The notes beneath the pieces were generated by a model. That model did not search any database. It was not told where the DNA came from and saw only the letters and a program-made list of their open reading frames with translations. A DNA stretch of 64,000 nucleotides. Origin: an uncultured Aquimarina sp. GTDB taxonomy: Bacteria > Bacteroidota > Bacteroidia > Flavobacteriales > Flavobacteriaceae. Positions 43,052-52,478 of the stretch are shown here, in pieces. The stretch covers positions 1 through 64,000 of the forward strand of contig CANLMN010000016.1 of assembly GCA_947492105.1 (NCBI GenBank), in the 5' to 3' direction. A program made the position numbers and the translations under genes. Numbering within the stretch: position 1 is the stretch's first letter; every line of letters starts with the position of its first letter.

Positions 43052-44425
43052 TTATGTATTTGTATCGATTTCTATGATCTTTAAACGTTTGTTTTTACGT
43101 AAATAATTTTGAATAATATGTTTTGCATCTCTATTGTGTGACATTGGAGTGATAATAGTTCGTAGGATTTCGATATGTTGTATTTGATGATTCAGGTTAA
43201 AAAAACCAAAACCTTTAAACTGTCCTTCTTCGATGAGTACCACACTGTTTTCGTCAATATTGCGTCCACGATCGATAATAGCTATATTTTGATTTTCAAA
43301 AGTATATCGGTCAATGAGCTCTTGGACTCTTGCATTATAAGTTTCTGGTTCTTCTTCTTGAATGCACGCACCATGACATTTTTTGATGGTGTAATTAAAA
43401 CAATTACCATTTCCAGTATGCTCTCCAGTGAGTTTTTGACAAAGATCATATTTGTCCATAATTCTATTGACAAAATGTTTGCCCTGCTGAATGTTAGAAA
43501 AAGTAGTAATTGCTTTTTTTCTACCATCAGCTTTTCCAATTTTTAAGACAAAATATCCATTTTTGTCAACGGTTTGATATAATGCTTGACTAAAAATTGT
43601 TTTTCGTAGTGCTCTATTATATCTGGGTTTATTGATTTTTATTTCTTCATTTTCTTTCAATAAAGCTAGGAGTTCACTTCCTGTATTTTCATAAGTGACA
43701 CGTACAACTTCTTTTTGTAATTGTTTTGATTTTCGGTTGTCGTTGGTAAAATGCTGCGTTAATCTTTTTTTTATGTTCTTGCTTTTACCAATATAAATGA
43801 TTTTACCATTTTCTTTGTGCATGTAATAAACTCCTGTAACAGAAGGAGTATCTTCAATGATTCTTAGGAGTTTAGAGTCTACATGGCGTTTAGGTTCACT
43901 CTTGACAGTTTCTGAGATAATGGTTTTTTTCAGATCCTTTGATAATAGTAATTTGAATAGTTTGAGAGTGGCTTGCGCATCACCATCTGCTCGATGTCTT
44001 CCAGAAAGAGGAATACCTAAACTACGGACTAATTTTCCTAAACTATATGATTTTTGATCAGGAATTAAGGCTTGCGATAATGTTACAGTGCAAAGTGTTT
44101 TACGATCAAAATCAAAACCTAGTCTAGAAAATTCGGTTCTGAGAATACGATAATCAAACAATGCATTGTGCGCTACAATAATGCTATTCGAGGTAATTTC
44201 TACGATACGCTTGGCAATCTCATAAAATTTGGGAGCGTTGCGTAACATATCATTGTTGATACCTGTAAGATTGACTACAAATGGTTGTATAGGACGTTCT
44301 GGATTTACAAGACTAATAAACTGGTCAACGATTTCATGTCCATCAAATCGATAGATGGCTATTTCTGTAATACCTTCTTCGTTGTATTTACCTCCTGTAG
44401 TTTCTATGTCTATTATTGTGTACAA
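43052..44425 (-). CDS. DEDDh exonuclease fused to a GIY-YIG (UvrC-like) domain
   Basis: 457 residues. Residues 1-165 form a DnaQ-type 3'-5' exonuclease: IIDIETTGGKYNEEGITEIA (Exo I), VAHNALFDYRILRTEF (Exo II) and GRHRADGDAQATLKL (Exo III, DEDDh). Residues about 195-275 form a GIY-YIG domain: GVYYMHKENGKIIYIGKSKN and KKRLTQHF, as in the 3' nicking half of UvrC. The remaining part has Cys-containing blocks (CQKLTGEHTGNGNCFNYTIK, CHGAC). Likely a DNA-repair nuclease; the same architecture is widespread in Bacteroidota and is related to E. coli Cho. A single gene, followed upstream by yggS in the same direction. Confidence 0.87.
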   Translation of the reverse strand: MYTIIDIETTGGKYNEEGITEIAIYRFDGHEIVDQFISLVNPERPIQPFVVNLTGINNDMLRNAPKFYEIAKRIVEITSNSIIVAHNALFDYRILRTEFSRLGFDFDRKTLCTVTLSQALIPDQKSYSLGKLVRSLGIPLSGRHRADGDAQATLKLFKLLLSKDLKKTIISETVKSEPKRHVDSKLLRIIEDTPSVTGVYYMHKENGKIIYIGKSKNIKKRLTQHFTNDNRKSKQLQKEVVRVTYENTGSELLALLKENEEIKINKPRYNRALRKTIFSQALYQTVDKNGYFVLKIGKADGRKKAITTFSNIQQGKHFVNRIMDKYDLCQKLTGEHTGNGNCFNYTIKKCHGACIQEEEPETYNARVQELIDRYTFENQNIAIIDRGRNIDENSVVLIEEGQFKGFGFFNLNHQIQHIEILRTIITPMSHNRDAKHIIQNYLRKNKRLKIIEIDTNT

Positions 44426-44443
44426 ATACTTTTTCTATATTAT

Positions 44444-45106
44444 TTAATTATAATTTCTAGCTCCAAAGATGGCACTACCAATCCGTACCATTGTACTACC
44501 ACAATCAATGGCAATGGGATAATCACCACTCATTCCCATAGAGAGTACTGTCAACGCAGGGTAGAGACTTTGTAGATCGTCAAAAGTGTTTTTTAACAAC
44601 TGGAATTCTTGTCGAATTTGTGTAGTGTTTTCTGTAAAAGTAGCCATTCCCATTAAGCCGTTGATGTGTATGTTTTGCATGTTTTTGACTTCGGGATGTG
44701 CTAATATTTGTGTGGTTTCTATTACAGATAAGCCAAATTTTTGATCTTCGGAAGCTATTTTTACCTGAAGTAAACAGTTGATAACACGATGGTGTTTTTG
44801 AGCCTGTTTATTGATTTCTTTCAGTAGTTTGAGGCTGTCAACTGCATGAATTGTATTTACATACGGAGCCATGTATTTTACCTTGTTAGTTTGTACATGT
44901 CCAATCATATGCCATTGAATATCCTTAGGTAATTCTTCCCATTTTGTTGTCATTTCTTGGATTTTGTTTTCTCCAAAAATACGTTGACCAGCATCATAAG
45001 CTTGTTGCAAATTATCCATAGGTTTAGTTTTGGATACGGCTACTAAACTTACATGATTAGGAAGTTCTTTTTTTACTGTTAAAAGTTGTGTTTTAATAAA
45101 ACTCAT
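44444..45106 (-). CDS. PLP homeostasis protein, YggS/PROSC family
   Basis: Pyridoxal-phosphate-binding protein of 220 residues with an alanine-racemase-like barrel and no known catalysis. The PLP Lys is in LVAVSKTKPM (about 21-30), and IFGENKIQEM, WHMIGHVQTNK and GMSGDYPIAIDCGSTMVRIG (phosphate binding) are diagnostic. It lies 18 bp before the exonuclease gene on the same strand. Its role is in keeping free PLP and amino-acid pools balanced, as known for the family. Confidence 0.93.
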   Translation of the reverse strand: MSFIKTQLLTVKKELPNHVSLVAVSKTKPMDNLQQAYDAGQRIFGENKIQEMTTKWEELPKDIQWHMIGHVQTNKVKYMAPYVNTIHAVDSLKLLKEINKQAQKHHRVINCLLQVKIASEDQKFGLSVIETTQILAHPEVKNMQNIHINGLMGMATFTENTTQIRQEFQLLKNTFDDLQSLYPALTVLSMGMSGDYPIAIDCGSTMVRIGSAIFGARNYN

Positions 45107-45259
45107 AGTTTACAAAGGTATTCTAAATCTAATTCTTATGCCAATGCTTTTTTTGTGAGGAGCATATCAGTAAAAAATTTCAACAAATGAGCACAGTCCT
45201 AAAATAGTATTACACTACTTTTGTGGTATAAAATTTATGTAAAAAATAGTTTATAATTT

Positions 45260-46102
45260 ATGGGGAATATTGAATTTACAAAAGAATATTTGGACAAGGC
45301 AGTTGCATTGTTTTGGGACTTTTTGCCAGCATTAGTGAGTGCAGTTTTATTGCTTGTGTTTGGGTCATGGGTTATACGTTTTTTGACCAAAATGTTGCGC
45401 AAATTTTTTGAACAGAAGGATTATGACCTTACTTTAGAAAAGTTTGTGTTGGATTTAGTGAATTGGGGTCTGAAAATCATCTTATTTGTATTAATTATTA
45501 CGCAATTAGGAGTTAAGAGTTCTTCGCTAATAGCTGCGGTTGGCGCTGCTGGATTGGCTATTGGTCTGGCATTACAAGGGGCTTTGGCAAACTTTGCTGG
45601 AGGTGTACTTATTTTACTTTTTCGACCATTTCGAGTAGGCGATTTTATTTCTGCTCAAGGTGCAGATGGAACAGTAAAGGAAATTTCTATTTTTAATACA
45701 GTACTTACCACTTTTGGAAATCAACAAGTGATAATACCAAATGGGAAATTATCCAATGATAGAATCACAAATTTTACTGTAGAAGGTACAAGGAGGGATA
45801 ATATAAAAATTGGAATATCATATGATAGCGATATCAAAAAAGCCAAAAATTTATTATTGACGCTTATAAACTCGCAAGAGAATGTTCTACAAGAAGAGGG
45901 GAAGACTCCTAGTATTTTTGTAGATGAGCTAGGGGATAGTGCTGTCGTATTGTCCTTGAGGTACTGGGCGCTTAATGAGCATTTTTGGGATATCCATTTT
46001 TATGTTTTAGAAGAAGCAAAAACAGTTTTTGAAAGTAATAATATCTCCATACCATTTCCACAGCAAGATATACATGTTATTTCAAAAAATAGTGAGAACT
46101 AA
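45260..46102 (+). CDS. mscS: Small-conductance mechanosensitive channel
   Basis: Membrane channel of 280 residues opening under membrane tension. Three hydrophobic helices (about 18-38, 60-80, 85-115) are followed by the pore helix AAVGAAGLAIGLALQGALAN with Gly/Ala packing, then the MscS beta domain (FRPFRVGDFI, VTVEGTRRDN type) and the cytoplasmic cage. Standard E. coli MscS length. A TACTTTTG sequence at 45216-45223 matches the -7 consensus, without a clear -33 box. A bidirectional terminator lies at 46301. Confidence 0.93.
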   Translation: MGNIEFTKEYLDKAVALFWDFLPALVSAVLLLVFGSWVIRFLTKMLRKFFEQKDYDLTLEKFVLDLVNWGLKIILFVLIITQLGVKSSSLIAAVGAAGLAIGLALQGALANFAGGVLILLFRPFRVGDFISAQGADGTVKEISIFNTVLTTFGNQQVIIPNGKLSNDRITNFTVEGTRRDNIKIGISYDSDIKKAKNLLLTLINSQENVLQEEGKTPSIFVDELGDSAVVLSLRYWALNEHFWDIHFYVLEEAKTVFESNNISIPFPQQDIHVISKNSEN

Positions 46103-46300
46103 TATAAGCTAGTTGTGTATTGAGATATTGGTGATTCTAGTTATTTTTTGATCTAAAAGTATCGAGGTTATTTTGCATAGTATTGCGTTATGGATGATAT
46201 GATGATATAAGGAGGATATTTACATAGAAAGAGAATAAGTTGATGGATGATAGTATTCAGCGAACTCGATAGACAATATTCGTTTTAATTTATTGGAACA

Positions 46301-46336
46301 AAAAAAAGCCTAGCAACTTAAATGTTAGGCTTTTTT
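46301..46336. terminator. Bidirectional terminator between mscS and the DUF3352-like gene
   Basis: GCCTAGCA (46308-46315) pairs with TGTTAGGC (46323-46330) with one G-U pair; a run of A precedes and a run of T follows, so it can act on both strands. It serves the two convergent genes. Confidence 0.8.
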
Positions 46337-46374
46337 GCTTATTTGTGTAATCACTAAACGTGGTAGTTGATGAT

Positions 46375-46430
46375 AATGCCATTAAAAAAAATAATTATAG
46401 GCCACTAAATAGCTTTTTTTTCTATTATTC
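46375..46430 (-). repeat. Diverged family B end (B5)
   Basis: Reading ATGCCATTAAAAAAAATAAT then TATAGGCCACTAAATAG, this matches the inverted right terminus of family B (ATACCATTTAAAAAATAATT then ACAGGCTAATAATTC). The homology fades within about 55 bp. It lies just before the end of the convergent gene at 46526. Confidence 0.45.
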
Positions 46431-46525
46431 TTGAACTAATAAAAGTATTCTAAGTTATTTTGTACTACAATTAGATTTTTAAAATGGAAGTGGCTTAAAT
46501 TAATAAAACGATCTCACTTGCGATA

Positions 46526-48550
46526 TTAATACCGTTTCCTTTCCAAAGTATTCCCTTTCTCATCATAAACCTTCCATATTCCTACTTGTCGGTCTTTTTT
46601 GTAGCGTCCCTTGATATTGATTGCGCCATTAGGATAGTATTTTCGATAAACACCATGCTTCATTCCTTTTTTGAGAGGAACACTTATTTTTAAGCTTCCA
46701 TCCTTGTAAGTTTCTGTATACCTTTTTGCATTCAGATCATCAGGTGTGATATCTTGAATTTTTATCAATTCCTCTTCGTCTACCATTTTTAGCAACAGAA
46801 TATTACTAGTTTCTGGGACTTCGGGAGGAGTTAATTCTGGACCGAATTTTGCTTTTAGCAAAGTCTCAGGACGGTCAGTAAACTGTAGTGTTTGTGAAAA
46901 AGTTTTAGGGTCTCTGTACGCAGCAGCAAGTTTGCTTTCAAAAATAGCACCTGATGCGATGAGTTGTAATCCTATTTGCGAAAAACAAGTAATGTATTTT
47001 TTGTTTTTTTGGAGTTGTAGTCGGGTATCAGCACTGACCATGCTACTCATGTTTTTATGGAATAGAGGCATGTTGATATAGGCAAATAAGTTTGATTTGC
47101 TGTCAAAATGGTCAGAGAATTCTTGGAACTCCTCAGAACTGTCCAGTGTATTTTTGGTCTCGTAATCGTTGATAAAGTTTTTTAACGTTTGTGGATGATT
47201 ACTAAATATCACATAATCATCAATGATAATGAAATAAGGTTTTTCTAAGTCTTTGAAAAATTTGCCTAAGAGAAGTCTAAAAAACCCCTTGATTGCCATA
47301 AAATTAATTTGGTAACCGCGATACGTCACTTGTCTAAATTTGACTGGTGTTTTCTTTTTTATCTGTTTCAGAACGATATGCAACTGTTCTTTGGCATCAT
47401 CTCCATCTTTTGCTTTGAGAATAATAGCAAACTCATTCTTTTGACCGAGTTTAGTGGGTTGTAATTGCAAAAATGCAATTTCGTCATCCATCCAATCGAT
47501 AAACTGTTCTTTTAAATCTATATTCAAGAACTTTTCTGTTTTAGAAATATTTGCTTGATATGATTTGAACTCTTCTGGTTTTTGTTTCTTTAGTTCTTGA
47601 AAATTATCATAGAATCGCTCAAAACTATCAAAACCTAAACTAAGATAGAACGCTGTGCGTTGTGGGGCTATACTAGCAATCGTATGTTTACCTAATCCAG
47701 ATTTTTGTAATGCTTCTATATAAGTTTGATGTGTATCATTAAAGTTGGTGTAGCCATCTGCTAGTATTCGCTCGTTTTCTAAATCAAAACTAAAACCAGA
47801 ATACCAGAGGTTATTACTGATGTAGCTAATAGATTCATTTGGTGTGTCGATATAACATTTTGCAAAATCATCTAGATATTGTTGCTGTATATATAGACGA
47901 AACATATCATCATGACCAACTTTTTTGAATATATCGAGATAGTGTTGGTCTCGACCGATCACTGGTTCCTGATATTCATTTATTGCAGCTTCGGTAAGCG
48001 AGGCGGTATAAGAAGCTACTAATAGATTTTCTAAAATAGTAATAGATAAGGTCTCTTTACTTTTTTTGTCTAGTAATTCTATGATTTCATGATTCTTATG
48101 GGTTCTTCTACTAAAACTATAATCTTTACTGAGTACTTTGTCTAGATAATCTTTGAGCTGCGTAAACTTAGAAATTTTTTGTAAATCAACAACAAACAAA
48201 AAATCATAGTCATTATTCTTGTACATATGTGCAGAAACCAATAACGATCTAGATCCAAGAAGTTTGAGTAATTTTTGGTTTTCTTGGAATAGCGTATCTA
48301 GTGTATTTGCATTTTCTGTTAATTCCGAGAAATAAGTGTTTTTTTTGAGATGTCCCCAGATGGTATTGGTACGTATTTTTTCCCAAGTGGAGATAGGTTT
48401 TTCTGTTTCTAGGAAAAAAATTGCATTTGATGGGATGACATAAATTGGACGCAAATTTTTGGTCGGAGACACTATAAAAGTATAAAAAATATAGCATAAT
48501 ATTCCGACAGATAATGTACCTACTAAAAATTTGATGAGCTTTTTATTCAT
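46526..48550 (-). CDS. Membrane-anchored protein, DUF3352-like with MORN/YwqK-type C-terminus
   Basis: 674 residues. A single N-terminal helix (about 7-26) anchors a large exported region with no signal cleavage site. The main part is reminiscent of DUF3352 proteins (IPSNAIFFLETEKPISTW at the start, then LDYLVASYTASL-like beta segments), but I am not certain. The last 60 residues, YTETYKDGSLKISVPLKKGM, HGVYRKYYPNGAINIKGRYK and GIWKVYDEKGN, are repeats of the YwqK/MORN type found in antitoxin-like and secreted proteins. Function unknown; probably periplasmic. Single gene. Confidence 0.65.
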   Translation of the reverse strand: MNKKLIKFLVGTLSVGILCYIFYTFIVSPTKNLRPIYVIPSNAIFFLETEKPISTWEKIRTNTIWGHLKKNTYFSELTENANTLDTLFQENQKLLKLLGSRSLLVSAHMYKNNDYDFLFVVDLQKISKFTQLKDYLDKVLSKDYSFSRRTHKNHEIIELLDKKSKETLSITILENLLVASYTASLTEAAINEYQEPVIGRDQHYLDIFKKVGHDDMFRLYIQQQYLDDFAKCYIDTPNESISYISNNLWYSGFSFDLENERILADGYTNFNDTHQTYIEALQKSGLGKHTIASIAPQRTAFYLSLGFDSFERFYDNFQELKKQKPEEFKSYQANISKTEKFLNIDLKEQFIDWMDDEIAFLQLQPTKLGQKNEFAIILKAKDGDDAKEQLHIVLKQIKKKTPVKFRQVTYRGYQINFMAIKGFFRLLLGKFFKDLEKPYFIIIDDYVIFSNHPQTLKNFINDYETKNTLDSSEEFQEFSDHFDSKSNLFAYINMPLFHKNMSSMVSADTRLQLQKNKKYITCFSQIGLQLIASGAIFESKLAAAYRDPKTFSQTLQFTDRPETLLKAKFGPELTPPEVPETSNILLLKMVDEEELIKIQDITPDDLNAKRYTETYKDGSLKISVPLKKGMKHGVYRKYYPNGAINIKGRYKKDRQVGIWKVYDEKGNTLERKRY

Positions 48551-48803
48551 GAGCGTTTAGGATTAATTTGGTGGTCATTTTTATAGGTATTTTTTTAGCT
48601 AAAATCTCTGTAATCCTTTATGAATAAGGAAATACGGTTTAGCCGTACATTTATTATTGTGTATAACTTTTTGTAAAAAAACATACAATTTCATGAGGTT
48701 TTGAAGCGTTAAAAATTGTAATTTATCTAAAATTTCTTTGATTTACTATTATTATTTATAGGAACATTAAGGTGATTTGTTTAACCAACAAAATTAGCTT
48801 CAG

Positions 48804-50039
48804 ATGAGAACTGCTTTAACACCATTGGCATTTATATTGCTTTTCATTAATCTAAATGCACAGGAGGATTTGACTAAAGATAACGCGAATAGTGTTATTA
48901 CAAAATGTCTTAAATCTATCGCCGAAAACGATGCAAGTGATAGTGCATACTTAGAATTAGCAGAGGCCTATTATTTGCTGGGCGAAATGAAGAATGCTGC
49001 AAAATGGTATAAATACGGCTTGGTTTTTCAAGAATTCAAATCACCAAGATATTATAAAAATTATGCCAATGCTCTAGAAGCCATAAACGAAGATGTCAAG
49101 GCTGTGGAAATGTATAAAAAAGCAGAAAGTTTGAAGGATGAATTGGCTATTCCTAAATTATATACGGTAGATAATGCGTATAAAGTGACTCCATTGAAAA
49201 TTAATTCAGAACAAATGGATTTTGCTCCTTCATTCTATGGAGGTAATTTGGTTTTTTCGTCAGCTCGAATGGATACGGGTGGGGTCAAAAATAGTATTGA
49301 TCGTTGGACAGGAGAACCATACAAAAATTTGTATCATGTGCCTGTCACTGATAAAGGTATGAAGGATAAAGAAATCTCCCAATTTAGTATAGAAGGGAGT
49401 AAAGCACTACACGGTTCTACAACCGTTTTTTCTAAGGATAAGAAGACGGTTTATTTTACAAAAGAAATCTATTCAGATCGAAAAAGAGGAGGTAACAAAT
49501 CATTGTTCAAAATTTATCAGGCACGATTAGAGAACGGTAAATGGAAAAATGTTGTCGAATTACCTTTCAATACAGACCACTATTCATCTGCACATCCAGC
49601 ATTGTCACCAGACGGGAAAGTATTGTATTTCGTTTCTGATAGAGTCGGGTCTTATGGAGTTTCGGACATTTGGCAGGTAAAAGTGTTTGATAATGGCAAA
49701 AGTTTTGGTTTGCCAGAGAAATTAGGTCCTAATATCAATACCAAAGGCAAAGACTCTTTTCCATTTGTAAGTGCTAGTGGTAAGCTGTATTTTTCTTCTG
49801 ATGGACATCAAGGACATGGAGGGATGGATGTGTTTGTGGCAGATATAACTAATACGCCTATTGATAAGGTACAGATAAAGAATCTAGGTAAACCAATCAA
49901 TAGTGCAGCAGATGATATCACATTTATTATCAATGAAAACACAAAAAAAGGATACTTTTCTTCAAATAGAAAAGAAGGTGCAGGAAGAGATGATATTTAT
50001 GGTTTTCTAGAAATCAAATCAGAAGTGGCTGTAGAATAA
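48804..50039 (+). CDS. TPR and PD40 beta-propeller protein (PorE-like, no OmpA domain)
   Basis: 411 residues. A signal peptide (cleavage after LNAQ, residue 19) is followed by tetratricopeptide-like helices (about 25-115, SAYLELAEAYYLLGEMKNAA) and a PD40/WD40-like propeller (about 130-400) with repeats such as HPALSPDGKVLYFVSDR and FPFVSASGKLYFSSDGHQG. Related Bacteroidota proteins, including T9SS component PorE, continue into a carboxypeptidase-regulatory-like and an OmpA domain; both are missing here and the gene ends cleanly at EVAVE. It may be a natural short paralogue. Probably periplasmic or outer-membrane associated. Confidence 0.75.
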   Translation: MRTALTPLAFILLFINLNAQEDLTKDNANSVITKCLKSIAENDASDSAYLELAEAYYLLGEMKNAAKWYKYGLVFQEFKSPRYYKNYANALEAINEDVKAVEMYKKAESLKDELAIPKLYTVDNAYKVTPLKINSEQMDFAPSFYGGNLVFSSARMDTGGVKNSIDRWTGEPYKNLYHVPVTDKGMKDKEISQFSIEGSKALHGSTTVFSKDKKTVYFTKEIYSDRKRGGNKSLFKIYQARLENGKWKNVVELPFNTDHYSSAHPALSPDGKVLYFVSDRVGSYGVSDIWQVKVFDNGKSFGLPEKLGPNINTKGKDSFPFVSASGKLYFSSDGHQGHGGMDVFVADITNTPIDKVQIKNLGKPINSAADDITFIINENTKKGYFSSNRKEGAGRDDIYGFLEIKSEVAVE

Positions 50040-50378
50040 ACACCACTGTTGATAACCTATGCCGTTTTTGAAAATAAAAAATATAAAAAGAATATCGTCA
50101 TGCGGCTACAGAATACTCAGGGTTGGTTGTAATGGAGTGTGTTGTTATAGTGTTGGTTATGATTGATGTAGCTTCAGGAAGATGATGGGGGTAGCGCGTT
50201 GAGATATTTTTAAAAATAAAATTTATAAAAGTTTTAGAAGACTTCTCTTAAAATAAAAGCAGTAAAGATTTATCTTCGTAGTTAAGTTGTCCGGGAAATT
50301 TGTTGTACATCCAATATAATTTTTCGGACAGCTTTTACCATGTACTTTACAGAGTTCATTAAAAAAAGCACTACGATT
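50040..50378. other. Intergenic region upstream of bshC
   Basis: No gene, repeat or RNA seen. TATCTTCG at 50271-50278 differs from the -7 consensus at one place but has no -33 box, so it is only a weak promoter candidate for bshC. The frame in front of 50379 opens at 50340 but lacks conserved sequence. Confidence 0.4.
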
Positions 50379-51980
50379 ATGTACAAACATGCGATAGCAT
50401 TTCGTGATACTACATATTTTTCTTCATTAATTTGTGATTACCTTGATAACAAAGCTCATTTGACATCTTTTTATCATAGATACCCGAATTTAGAAAATTT
50501 TGAACAGCAGTTACAAGAAAAAAAAGAAAACTATCCCGATCACCATAGAGAGACACTAGTTGCTACGTTAAAGTTGCAATATGATGGATTGGATACTTCA
50601 GAATTGACTCATCAGAACATTGAATTACTCCAGCATGATACGACATTTACGATTACTACAGGACATCAATTAAACCTGTTTACAGGGCCATTGTATTTTT
50701 TGTATAAGATAATATCAACGATTAATCTTACAGAAAAACTCAAAAAAACATATCCTAAATATGATTTTGTGCCCATATATTGGATGGCAACAGAAGATCA
50801 TGACTTTGAAGAAATCAATTATTTTAATTTTGAAGGAAAAAAAATTCAGTGGAATCACCCTGATGGGGGAGCGGTAGGTGATTTGGATACAAAAGGTTTG
50901 GATCAAGTTTTTGAGGTGTTAGAAGTAGCTTTTGGATCAGGAATTAATGCGACAAAACTCAAAAAAATATTTCGAGAAGCCTACTTGGAGCATGAGAATT
51001 TGGCTGATGCAACGCGTCATTTGGCAAATGCATTATTTCGATCCTATGGATTGGTCATTGTTGATGCGCATACATCAGCACAAAAAAAATTGTTTGTTCC
51101 GTATATGGAACAAGAGCTATTACAACAAATAGCTCATCAAGAGGTGATCCCGCAGACAGAAGCTCTAAAAGAACACGGGTATCCAGTACAAGTAAACCCG
51201 CGAGAGATCAACTTGTTCTATTTGCAAAACGGTTCTCGCAAACGTATTGTATACAAAGAAAATCGTTTTGTTGTTCACGAAACTGCCATTACATGGGATA
51301 AAGAAGAGATACTACAACACTTATATGAAAATCCTGAGTGTTTTAGCCCCAATGTAATTATGCGTCCGCTGTACCAAGAAGTATTATTGCCAAATCTTTG
51401 CTACATAGGAGGTGGGGGAGAATTGGCCTATTGGTTTGAACTAAAAAACTATTTTGATAAAGTCAAAGTAACCTTTCCTATGTTATTGTTGCGTAACTCC
51501 GCACTATTGTTTTCAGAAAAACAAGCAAAAAAGCTGAAAAGGTTGGATGTAGAGGTAGCAGAACTATTTTTGAAATCTCATGAATTCATTAATCACAAAG
51601 TACGACAGATTTCGAATATTCCAATTGATTTTGAAGAGCAAAAAAAACACTTAAAAAGACAGTTCGAATCAATGTATGAAGTGGCAAAAATCACAGATTC
51701 CAGTTTTGAAGGAGCGGTAAAAGCTCAGGAGATAAAGCAGCTAAAAGGATTAGATGTGCTAGAAAAAAGACTTCTCAAAGCCCAAAAAAGAAAACTGAGT
51801 GACCAAATAGCACGTTTGACAACGTTGCAAAATGAGCTTTTTCCTAACAAAAGTTTACAGGAGCGTAACCGTAATTTTTCGGAATTATATTTAGAATACG
51901 GTGAAAAACTTATTACAACGCTCAAAAATACTCTGGATCCCTTGTCTGGAGATTTTACAGTATTGGTATTTGATAATTGA
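50379..51980 (+). CDS. bshC: Bacillithiol biosynthesis cysteine-adding enzyme
   Basis: Putative cysteine ligase of about 533 residues that completes bacillithiol, the main low-molecular thiol of many Bacillota and Bacteroidota. Family blocks seen are FTITTGHQLNLFTGPLYFLY, PIYWMATEDHDFEEINYF (about 145-162), RPLYQEVLLPNLCYIGGGGE and a long C-terminal coiled coil (KAQKRKLSDQIARLTTLQNE). The ATG at 50379 gives the usual N-terminus; a 13-codon extension is possible. bshA and bshB are not in this window. A family A element lies 119 bp downstream. Confidence 0.92.
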   Translation: MYKHAIAFRDTTYFSSLICDYLDNKAHLTSFYHRYPNLENFEQQLQEKKENYPDHHRETLVATLKLQYDGLDTSELTHQNIELLQHDTTFTITTGHQLNLFTGPLYFLYKIISTINLTEKLKKTYPKYDFVPIYWMATEDHDFEEINYFNFEGKKIQWNHPDGGAVGDLDTKGLDQVFEVLEVAFGSGINATKLKKIFREAYLEHENLADATRHLANALFRSYGLVIVDAHTSAQKKLFVPYMEQELLQQIAHQEVIPQTEALKEHGYPVQVNPREINLFYLQNGSRKRIVYKENRFVVHETAITWDKEEILQHLYENPECFSPNVIMRPLYQEVLLPNLCYIGGGGELAYWFELKNYFDKVKVTFPMLLLRNSALLFSEKQAKKLKRLDVEVAELFLKSHEFINHKVRQISNIPIDFEEQKKHLKRQFESMYEVAKITDSSFEGAVKAQEIKQLKGLDVLEKRLLKAQKRKLSDQIARLTTLQNELFPNKSLQERNRNFSELYLEYGEKLITTLKNTLDPLSGDFTVLVFDN

Positions 51981-52098
51981 ATATTCGTGTTTCTTTATTT
52001 ATGGTTTGCGGTATGTGATGAGGCATTTAAAAACTTAAATTAATAACAGAAAGACTATCTTTTTTTGAGTAGCACTCTGAAGAGGAATAACAGGTTTT

Positions 52099-52272
52099 AT
52101 ACTAATTTAGGCGTGTAAATTAGTATTAATGAGACTGTTTTTTTTTTTTTTTTTATGTAAAAAAACAACGTAATGCTATTGTATAGCCTTAGCTATGGCA
52201 TATATGAATAAGGTATTTAGTAAAAAAAAAAGGACAAGTCGGTATATGACATTATAGTGCTAATTTGGTGTT
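52099..52272 (+). repeat. Family A dispersed element (A4) with a T17 tract
   Basis: About 174 bp, starting ATACTAATTTAGGCGTGTAA and ending ATAGTGCTAATTTGGTGTTA. It has GAGACTGT, GTATAGCCTTAGCTATGGC and GGTATTTAG blocks in the same order as A1 and A5. Seventeen T residues at 52138-52154 replace a shorter T run in the other copies, probably by slippage. Confidence 0.75.
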
Positions 52273-52403
52273 AGTTTGTGATGCCAAATTGGTATTTATG
52301 GCTAGTTTAGTGCAATAGGATTAAATAGCTATTATTTTAATGATTACAGAGAATTAATACAATATATACAAATAGAACTCGTTATCCTTATTCCCAAATT
52401 GAT

Positions 52404-52458
52404 ATGCACTTAACCTACATATTGTAAGGTCTTTGAGAAAAGACCTTACAAAGTGCAT
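52404..52458. repeat. Nested hairpin before the ThuA gene
   Basis: TTGTAAGGTCTTT (52422-52434) pairs perfectly with AAAGACCTTACAA (52439-52451); outside it ATGCACTT (52404-52411) can pair with AAGTGCAT (52451-52458). No T run follows. It ends 20 bp before the ThuA start codon, so it would be a hairpin in that leader, or the end of the bshC transcript. Confidence 0.65.
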
Positions 52459-52478
52459 AACATACACAGATATACAGG

